NCBI RefSeq assembly: GCF_910592395.1
Contig: NC_088326.1
Span: forward strand, 12,341,001 to 12,405,000
DNA: 64,000 bases
DNA from: Lineus longissimus
Taxonomy: Eukaryota; Nemertea; Pilidiophora; Heteronemertea; Lineidae
Direction of reading: 5' to 3'
Shown here one piece after another: positions 57,011-64,000 of this stretch. Position numbers and translations under genes: made by a program. How positions within the stretch are numbered: the first letter of the stretch is position 1; the number at the start of each line of letters is the position of its first letter. Under the pieces are notes generated by a model. That model was not told the DNA's origin. It saw only the letters and a program-made list of their open reading frames with translations, and did no database searches.

Positions 57011-57217
57011 ACTGGTGGTCCAAGAAAATAGAAATGCAGTAATACACAATGCCGTAGTGTTGTTATTATGCATACCAATTTGCTGAAACTTAGTATTCAT
57101 TGTAATTGTATACAGTCTACAACACACCAATGCTGAAATCTGTATCTAGGACATTTTAACCCAATTGGAAATTTTCAAACAAATTTCAGATTTTTAACAA
57201 ACGACATAGGCCTCTAA
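57011..57217 (-). mobile_element. TTAA-family MITE, near full-length
   Basis: ACTGGTGGTCCAAGAAAATA, ATGCAGTAATACACAATGCC, GCTGAAACTTAGTATTCATT, GAAATTTTCAAACAAATTTC and the end GACATAGGCCTCTAATTT, in the inverted orientation to the type copy. Confidence 0.7.
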
Positions 57218-57745
57218 TTTCATCATAAAAAGTTTTTAAGGATGTAAAAAAACACCCCATAATATAATATTTATAATTTGAGAAAATGAAAATGGATGAA
57301 TTATCAGTAATATTCGTGGGTGATGGACTATATGCCCACAGATGCAATATCCCATGTACAAGATGCATCTTACAATAAGGGCCGTAAAGAAAGGCCCCTT
57401 TATCATAAACACAACAAGAGCTAAATCAGGATCGTTCTTTGTCATGATTATTTTGAGAATAGCGAGGGGACCGGTCTAGACAACTTGAAAATGAGTCTTC
57501 CTCTTTGTAGGGAGGACTGAATTAGACGATGTTATTTTCAGGATGTCACTATTTTTGGCTTCTTTGTTCCCAGAGGGGTATTTCTGGAAAACGTAAAATT
57601 ATACCACAAAGGGCTGCACCATTAGTTTTTCACATATCCTTATTTCGATAAAATTGAGTTGTAAATCACCACGGATACTATTCCTTCAACAATTTTAACA
57701 TGGATTTCATCATTTTTTATTTAATCAAATATATTTGAGGTTCGA
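57218..57745. other. Intronic, nothing recognised
   Basis: No exon or defined element. Confidence 0.3.
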
Positions 57746-57749
57746 AATG

Positions 57750-57886
57750 CAGTAGCACCTCTCTATTGAGGATACTGTCTGCTGTGACAAGTGTTGTCCT
57801 AAGTAGAGAGGAGTCTTGATTAGAGAGGTCAAATTCAATGGAAACAATAAATCTGGGTCCAAAACAAAGGTCCTTAAAAGACAAAT
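57750..57886 (+). mobile_element. pogo/Tigger-like MITE, copy G (3' truncated)
   Basis: Starts CAGTAGCACCTCTCTATTG and contains TAAGTAGAGAGGAGTCTTG and GATTAGAGAGGTCAAATTC; the right terminus is missing. Confidence 0.7.
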
Positions 57887-58129
57887 GTTCTGGCTGATAT
57901 CGAGTACATCACCAGTCTGCACCATCTTGGTTTTCCGAGAATTGGTTTAGCATTGTGGACGCCTGTACATCATGTACATGGTTACATAGTTCCGTTTTCA
58001 AGAATTATTACACTCATGAAAAAAAGTGTTACTCACAAACCAGCACCCCATTTACACCAAACCCACAACATACCAGCACCCACACAATCCGATTTTTATA
58101 CCTCGAACAGCCTGCACCACGGGTATATG

Positions 58130-58585
58130 CTAGTATAATTAATTAGCACTTAATAACACATCGACGATATCAGTCATACACAGTAGTTTGGAAGCAAAGA
58201 GTCGCTCATAAAGCCAAAGCTGGCTGGCCCTTTCAGTAGAGGTGACACTATAATACACAATACTTGACTTCATACATTAGGTGATTAATCAGGTTGCATA
58301 TGTAAGAGGCATTAACCCCAATTATGGGACAGTCTGTGTTATTTTCACACAAAAGCGAATATTCTTTTTGCCAGTGCTTTTTTTTGTTGATGTACGATTT
58401 CAATGAGACCAAGTATAATTAATTAGTACCTAATTAGACATCAAAGTAATTCGGTCACATGCATTTAGTTGATTAATAATGAGACGTATTATCCAATGTG
58501 AGGGGAGGTCTGTGTTATATAATGCGCTCAAAGGCAAAATGTCCATGTTTCTTTTTGCGATGGCATTTTTTGTGATGTCTCCTTT
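58130..58585. promoter_or_regulatory. Duplicated homeodomain-site module
   Basis: AGTATAATTAATTAG occurs at about 58132 and 58412, followed in both copies, in order, by a GATTAAT motif (58283, 58471), GTCTGTGTTAT (58332, 58508) and TTCTTTTTGC (58362, 58549). Later anchors are offset 176-188 bp, the first 280 bp, so copy 1 carries about 93 extra bases or copy 2 lost them. TAATTAATTAG and GATTAAT are homeodomain-type cores. A duplicated enhancer is plausible; an old transposon is the alternative. Confidence 0.5.
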
Positions 58586-58839
58586 TAGATCAACCTTCTC
58601 TTGTCAAGGAAACCGAATGTAAACACCTATGTGCCATTACGATATCAGAGAACTACAAAAGAGCTGTATTATTATGGTTTAATTATGATGACTAATTTGG
58701 TAATTCAATCAGCTTTGCTGACTGATTATTTTCACAAGTGATAATTGTGTATGCGTGGGAAATATGGTTGAATTTTCACTCAAAATCTTCATATATTTGC
58801 AGGTTTTGCTGTTATTTGGCATTTTGTTGAATTTCTAAA

Positions 58840-58925
58840 TATTTTTGATATTTTCACAATATTATCTCATTTGTATTTTCAGGTAAGTGTCACATGGCCT
58901 ATGATGTCATCAGCGGTGCGGTGAG
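58840..58925. other. E-box element, partner of 38340-38420
   Basis: ATTATCTCATTTGTATTTTC, AGGTAAGTGTCACATGGCC and AGCGGTGCGGTGAGT align with the block at 38340-38420. The core lies between an acceptor-like CAG and a donor-like GTGAGT and would read GKCHMAYDVISGA, but its partner has a stop, so I treat both as non-coding. Confidence 0.45.
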
Positions 58926-61400
58926 TCGAATTATGTTTGATAGTTAAAAAGCACATTCTGATTTTGTCTTGTTTGGCCTTATTTTTGGCCAAAAAGCAAT
59001 TTTTAAGAAATTTGTTCAAAATAAAAAAACTCATCAAAAGGTAAAATAGTGTTAAATTCACACCTGCTAAAGCTCGGGGGTTAGTCTGGTGTGAACGGAA
59101 AATGGCCAAGGAGACCTTACCCTAATCATTTGAATAATCTCTTTCAAACAAAATGCAAGATAACACCCACCAACTTTTTGAAGGCCCTACGTTGGTATCT
59201 TCCAGATTTCTCAGTTGTTGGGCAGAAAGTACGACTCCATCGGTTGCCACCCATTGGCCAATTCAAAAATAACAATTACATCGATAATTTTTTCAAGACA
59301 GTCTGTACGGAAAATGAAAAAAATTTGAATAACTTCATTTGTTATTGTCAAAAATGGAGTTATTCAAATTTTCCCTTTGTTTCATGTTGTTGCAGACGGT
59401 AAAAATAGCAATGATTTCTTGAAATCGCAGCTGCCCGCTAATGCAACGAAATGTAATAATTCCCTGAATTATTCCGTTTTGTTTTCCCGACTCCCGGCGC
59501 ACTGCTAGAATTTCCTTTCTTACGATTGTTTCTTTAATTCCTCTCGGACTCCACCCGATCGCCTGCCGCATTTTGACGACTGTTAACCTAAAAAATTCCA
59601 ATTGTTGTAAAGAAATTGTCGCGTGGCTCTAGAAGAGATTTAGAGAAATTAAACGGCGAATGGTTGTAATCATTAATCTAAAAAGTTCCTCGCCTTTTGT
59701 GCGGAGAAAATTGCCGAGGCAGGGTCAAGGATTTTGAAGAATAGCAAAACGGGGATTTTAGGGATCCAAACAGCGTCAAGAATTGCCGACGTTTCATGAG
59801 ATGTCGTCTTGAGGTCACTGAAGATTCTTCGCGTCAGGTGGGTTTTTGCAAACGGAAAAAGTGCTGCGTGATTTGTTTCGGGGTCAAGAGGTCAAGGTTG
59901 AATGTTGTCAATCGCTGAAGGGGATGGTTTTGGACAATGTGGTGTTATTGTGGTTACGTAACCGCGGAATGACTTGCACCGCGTTGGGCGGGTAGAGCGG
60001 TAATCGGTAATTTAGCGGGTTGGCGGACATTGTTCTTTTGGATGTTTAGACTGACGGGGAAAGTTCTGTGGGAATTTTCTCCGGGACAATTAGAGTGATT
60101 TGAAGCCAGCCTCCGTTGAGTCCACGGATTGAATACGCACGACTCAGCAAGGTCGTTTGCGTTTTTATGACGTATTCTCCGAAAGGAATCACGTTTAATT
60201 TCTCTGTTTCGATTGTTATGATAATTCACAAAAGGTTTCCGCGGAATTGTCGTAAATTTCTCCGCAGTTTCTCCCTTTTCATTATTTGGCTTAATCTTTA
60301 TAAACTAATGAAACAATATATCATTCAGTTTCTAAGCCACGTTGATTTATTACCGAATTCCAATTAAACAGCATCATTGTTTCCAAGAGTACATTTCATC
60401 AAATTTGCATCAACATTACGCAATGATAATGATTTATAACCTGACATCTCGAAAAGAAATCTGGGCAGAAATTTTGATATTTTTCTAAAAGAATCTTAAC
60501 AATGGCCTTGGGTGCCTTTTTGCCCTTTATTTGAACCCTTTTCGTGATCTGAATCCACATTACATAATCCCCTATTCGTAAATCCATATTTTATATTCAT
60601 TGTGATATCAAGTTTTTGTGATTAATACGTTTCTTATGACTTCAATGTGCCATCTGAAATAAGAATTTTGCTGGGAACCATTTGAGTAAATGATCCTTTG
60701 TGCTCTAACTTTCCTTCTGGGGGGGGGGGGGCTATTCGAAAATAGAAATTTTTATGATTCTTTGTATGAACTTGGGGTATTTTTCAAGATGGCATCTTCG
60801 GTGCTTTCTTGGTGGGGCTGTGCCAGATTCAGGGTATTTGGAAATTTTCAAATCAGTTCAAATGGGTAGGTCTTTAAAGTTGCACAAAATGTCTACATGT
60901 TTGTCCTACATGAGTAAAGCATTATGCAATCATAAAGAATCATTGTTACAGGCTGTTTGTTTGTGTTGTATTCTTGGGTTATATCCTTATATAATTATTA
61001 TCTAATCCATTCATATGCATTTGTGTTACTGTGCAATCCAGGGTTATTTTCTGGCCATCATATTATCTAACAAAATAAAAATCTGTAATGACGTGTTGGT
61101 GTACTTATGTCATGTGTGGGAATGTTGGCCTCATAAGTTCATATCCCGAAAAAATAGGCCGCCCTTATCATTTGGTAAATTTGTTTAGTTTTGTAGGTAA
61201 TCTTTCAGATTATCGAAAAAAAAGTGTTATCACCTAGTTTTAAGTAATTTTCTTCGAATGCCCTTATGCAAGGGGACACATACCAAGGCCAACGCAGTTT
61301 ATCTTGGTTCAACATGTTCAAAAACCGGCTGAAAAGTGTTTGTGAGAGATCTTTTACCTTGGTTTTTAAAGAACAGATAATTTCACAAAATAATAGGGAT
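58926..61400. promoter_or_regulatory. Intronic, large unique block 59400-60360
   Basis: 59400-60360 is nearly 1 kb of unique sequence with higher GC and CpG than the flanks and no exon signal that I trust. It is the longest such block in the window and a candidate regulatory region. 60361-61400 is AT-rich with a G run near 60721. Confidence 0.3.
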
Positions 61401-61409
61401 AAAAGTTTA

Positions 61410-62060
61410 CTTTTGTCCCCCAAGGTTTTTTGACAAAGTTCTTTAGCAAAGTCTGTTCATCTTGAAACCAGATGATGCTGGAAGATGCTGTCACAAGATG
61501 ATAAATTAAACTTTAGGATGTCTAAATCTCTGCAATGAGGGTCGATTTGATACAAAATTATAGCATTTATTGTCTGCTCAAGGATTTTTGACAGAATTTT
61601 ATTGAAAACCTGTTTTCGACTTGACTTTCGTCCCTCAGGTTTTTTGACAAGGTTTGTCCAAAAAATCTGTCCCTGGCGCTCTGAATGCAAAGAAACTGTC
61701 ATAAAATTATCAATCGGCTCAACAAAGTTGCTAGATTCTCGGCGATGAGGACCGATTATAAATAATATTAATGACACCCATTGTCATCTCAAGGTTTTTT
61801 AAACACTATTCTGTTGAAAAACCTGTTAGGCTTCCTGTCTTTCCCAGCAGGATGAAAAGGTACTGTCAAAAAATCTTCTTTAAGACGTGATCACAGCAAT
61901 TAAGACCTATTGAGATATGAAGTATTTCATTATGATTGGTTTTCAAGGCCGCGTGTTGTGACTTTCAAGGTTTTTTTGACGGTTCACGGTTCAATGCCGG
62001 TGGAAAAACCTGTTTTTACTTCCTGTTTTGGTGCCATTTCGTTTTGAGACGATTTTGAAA
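61410..62060. repeat. Diverged tandem repeat, ~160-210-bp units
   Basis: CAAGGTTTTTTGAC-like phrases occur near 61417, 61577, 61788 and 61966, followed in most units by TTGAAAACCTGTTTT-like and CTTCCTGTYTT-like sequence and by a TGTCA-AAA-AT segment. Units are old and uneven. Confidence 0.6.
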
Positions 62061-62099
62061 AGATTAACCAGGAAGTAACTGTCTTCTAATCTTTTGTTT

Positions 62100-62260
62100 G
62101 GCTTTAGTGTGCCAATATTCCTTAGTTCGTGGCTTGAATGCATCAATAAAGTGGCTGTTTTGTGCATACAGTACTGGTCAGAAGAAGTTTCCCTGTGCGA
62201 AGGATTTGAATGCACCAATAAAGTTGCTATTTTTGTGCATACAGTGCTAATCAGAAGAAA
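62100..62260. repeat. Diverged ~75-bp duplication
   Basis: GAATGCATCAATAAAGTGGC then GTGCATACAGTACTGGTCAG, and GAATGCACCAATAAAGTTGC then GTGCATACAGTGCTAATCAG, are in the same order 66 bp apart. Confidence 0.75.
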
Positions 62261-62349
62261 CATTTCAAATAGCAAGCAGTACTTTGTGGGTTTTTCTGAA
62301 GGCCAATCAAGGCAACATGTTTAAAAAGTTTAGAGATTTGACACAACTC

Positions 62350-62465
62350 GAGGTCAAGTATGAAAAACCCAAGGTCAAGTGTGAGAACCCAAGGGTCGAG
62401 TTAAAAAACCAAAGGTCAGGTGTGAGAGACCAAGGGTCGAGTTAAAAACCCAAGGTCAAGTGTCA
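62350..62465. repeat. ~20-bp tandem array with AAGGTCA half-sites
   Basis: Six units alternate between CCAAGGTCAAGTGTGAG-like and AAGGGTCGAGTTAAAAA-like sequence. Several carry AAGGTCA, the extended half-site of nuclear receptors, in direct orientation. Confidence 0.75.
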
Positions 62466-62839
62466 GTCTTGTTGGTTTGAAGGAGATTGCCTTTGATATC
62501 GATAGGTCAAAGGCACTATGTGTAGTGTTTATAGGCCAGTATGGTTGGTTCCCCCCCCCCCCTGCCCTTCATGACTCAACTCATACAAGTTTTCCTCGGC
62601 AGTTATCCAAATCATATGACGAGGATGGACTATTTTCTTGCAATTACCGAGAAAACCCATTAAAATGGACGCAATCTTTCATGCTTTTATCGTAGTGGTT
62701 TTTGTATACATGCGATATATATAATTCATCATCATGAAAAACATTGATTTTCCCGTCGGGGTTCAAGGCCAAAACATATCTACATTATACATGTGATAGA
62801 GTAGAAAACATGTACAGAGGACCAGGAGTCAGGGACAGC

Positions 62840-63065
62840 CAGGGGCCTGAGGAACCTTGAAGGCCTCATGGGCTGGGTTGTTTTGAGGTCTCATGGACTA
62901 GGTTCTTTTGAGGCCTAGTGGCCCGGGTTCCAAGGTCTAATGGGCTTAGTCCTTCTTGTTCTCATTGCATCCTTTGAGGCCTCACTGCCTGAGATCATTT
63001 AGGGTCCCACAGACTGGGTTTGAGGTCTCATGGCATGGAGTTCCTTAAGGTCCCACAGGCCTCAA
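62840..63065. repeat. Diverged ~33-bp tandem array
   Basis: GAGGCCTCATGGGCTGGGTT-like units repeat about six times, with TTTGAGG and GGTCCCACAG variants. No coding potential. Confidence 0.7.
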
Positions 63066-64000
63066 GTACCCACATCAGATGAGCCTAGGTCTTTTGCCAC
63101 CAAAATGGCAAAATTCACCCAAGAAAACCGCAAAAAATTCCACTGTGTACAGTACATGTATTTTCAAAAGCATCTTCAATTTATCACCCAGCAGCATAGA
63201 TATAGGGCCGATTTTATCCCTCACCCAGATGAGTCAGACTCTTAAGGTGAGATCCCTGGGGTTATTGGGTTCTGGCTCTCATACCAAGTGTGTTGCCTAG
63301 TTTCCTAGTCATGATTATACATGTACATGTATAATATAGGAGATTTAACCCCGTATACACCAACAAGCAGCAACTTTTGTAAAACTATCAACATTCCAAG
63401 ATGGTGTTAATAATGCCTGTACACCACTTAATGCATGATATACAAATATTATGGCCTTCTTGTATGAAAATCGATGTCGAAACTCCAGAAATCTTAATTC
63501 CGGCCATAAAACGTTTACAATCAATCTTTCCATGTGTATAAATCATGACTTTATTCATATCCGTGGCGTGCAGATCCCAATAAATAATGTTATCAAGATC
63601 CTGTTTTTTGATTTGAATTTATAGGTTAACGCATCCTTGTTTGTATCCCGGGTATTCAGGTTGCTAGGAAGCTCCATGCCGATTCCTTTGGACTGAAATA
63701 GGAGGCCTTAGTCATCTCTGTACCTTTTGTCATTAGGATTACAAAGATGTAAGTTTTTGCAAGGCCTGTTTGTGTTAGGCTTTGTGTAGATTGTGACCCA
63801 CTTTTCATCACTGTGTCAAGTTCATTTGCCCATTGTACGTGCTGACGTAATGATATAAAACAGTTTTCATCGGGGTTGATAGGTGGGCAATGGCAAAAAC
63901 GGATAGTTATGAGCAAGTTGGGTTAATAATAATTTGCTCCATACAGTTGGAGACGAGTGATTCAAGACCACAATCAAGAAGGGATGGTCACCTCCCCCCC
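63066..64000. other. Non-coding to window end
   Basis: No exon or defined element; the window ends in a C run. Finger-encoding exons of the zinc-finger gene are not seen here. Confidence 0.35.

Noticed and set aside
58879-58916. Small exon reading GKCHMAYDVISGA that would follow the large exon
   Set aside because: It does not complete the finger, and the related block at 38370 has an in-frame stop.
9281-64000. Downstream C2H2 finger exons of the large gene
   Set aside because: I scanned for paired Cys and His at finger spacing after an acceptor and found none that I trust; they probably lie beyond the window.
1-64000. Prokaryotic genes, CRISPR arrays, phage or integrated viral genes
   Set aside because: No operon-like coding density, ribosome sites, regularly spaced repeats or viral protein signatures are visible.

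Overview
The window looks like animal (metazoan) nuclear DNA, most likely from a marine invertebrate. Protein-coding sequence is sparse and ends in GT splice donors. There is at least one CCAAT/TATA promoter. The rest is AT-rich sequence packed with MITE-like DNA elements, tRNA-derived SINEs, a LINE tail, tandem repeats and many oligo-G/oligo-C runs. No bacterial operon, CRISPR array, rRNA or intact tRNA gene is visible. The sequence does not let me separate a lophotrochozoan from an ambulacrarian or cephalochordate host.

Two convincing coding exons lie on the + strand. The large one (about 7149-9280) encodes roughly 700 residues of disordered, Ser/Pro/Gln-rich then acidic protein. It stops at a splice donor just after the first Cys pair of a C2H2 zinc finger (FFCHLCSYSG), so it is the N-terminal part of a zinc-finger transcription factor whose finger exons I could not find in the window. 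The second (28325-28739) encodes a Ser/Pro-rich N-terminus with six pentapeptide repeats and also ends at a donor, in the same phase (phase 1). It sits 1.4 kb downstream of a CCAAT-CCAAT-TATA promoter (26749-26886), with a second TATA-like site about 65 bp before its ATG. The simplest model is one + strand developmental regulator with two alternative 5' exons and very long introns, its finger exons lying beyond 64 kb. Two separate genes cannot be excluded.

Layout: 1-7 kb is upstream or intronic sequence with a TTATA-flanked MITE, a pogo-like MITE and an A/T-rich repeat. 7.1-9.3 kb is the large exon. 9.3-26.7 kb is intron with repeats, including a LINE C-terminal fragment at 20.5-21.0 kb and a TTAA-flanked MITE at 25.2 kb. 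26.7-28.7 kb holds the second promoter, a leader with seven same-strand CAGAC motifs, and the second exon. 28.7-64 kb is intron-like: repeat islands alternate with non-repetitive, relatively GC-rich blocks (32.3-32.8, 34.1-34.5, 37.8-38.9, 39.8-40.2, 43.3-43.7, 51.5-52.1, 56.1-56.5, 58.1-58.6, 59.4-60.3 kb) that look like candidate cis-regulatory elements.

The best structural finds are a 267-bp foldback element with 108-bp arms and a perfect 9-bp target duplication (Mutator-like, 45.3 kb), three canonical RFX X-boxes at 32.7, 37.3 and 39.9 kb, a duplicated homeodomain-type module at 58.1-58.6 kb, and the CAGAC array downstream of the second promoter.
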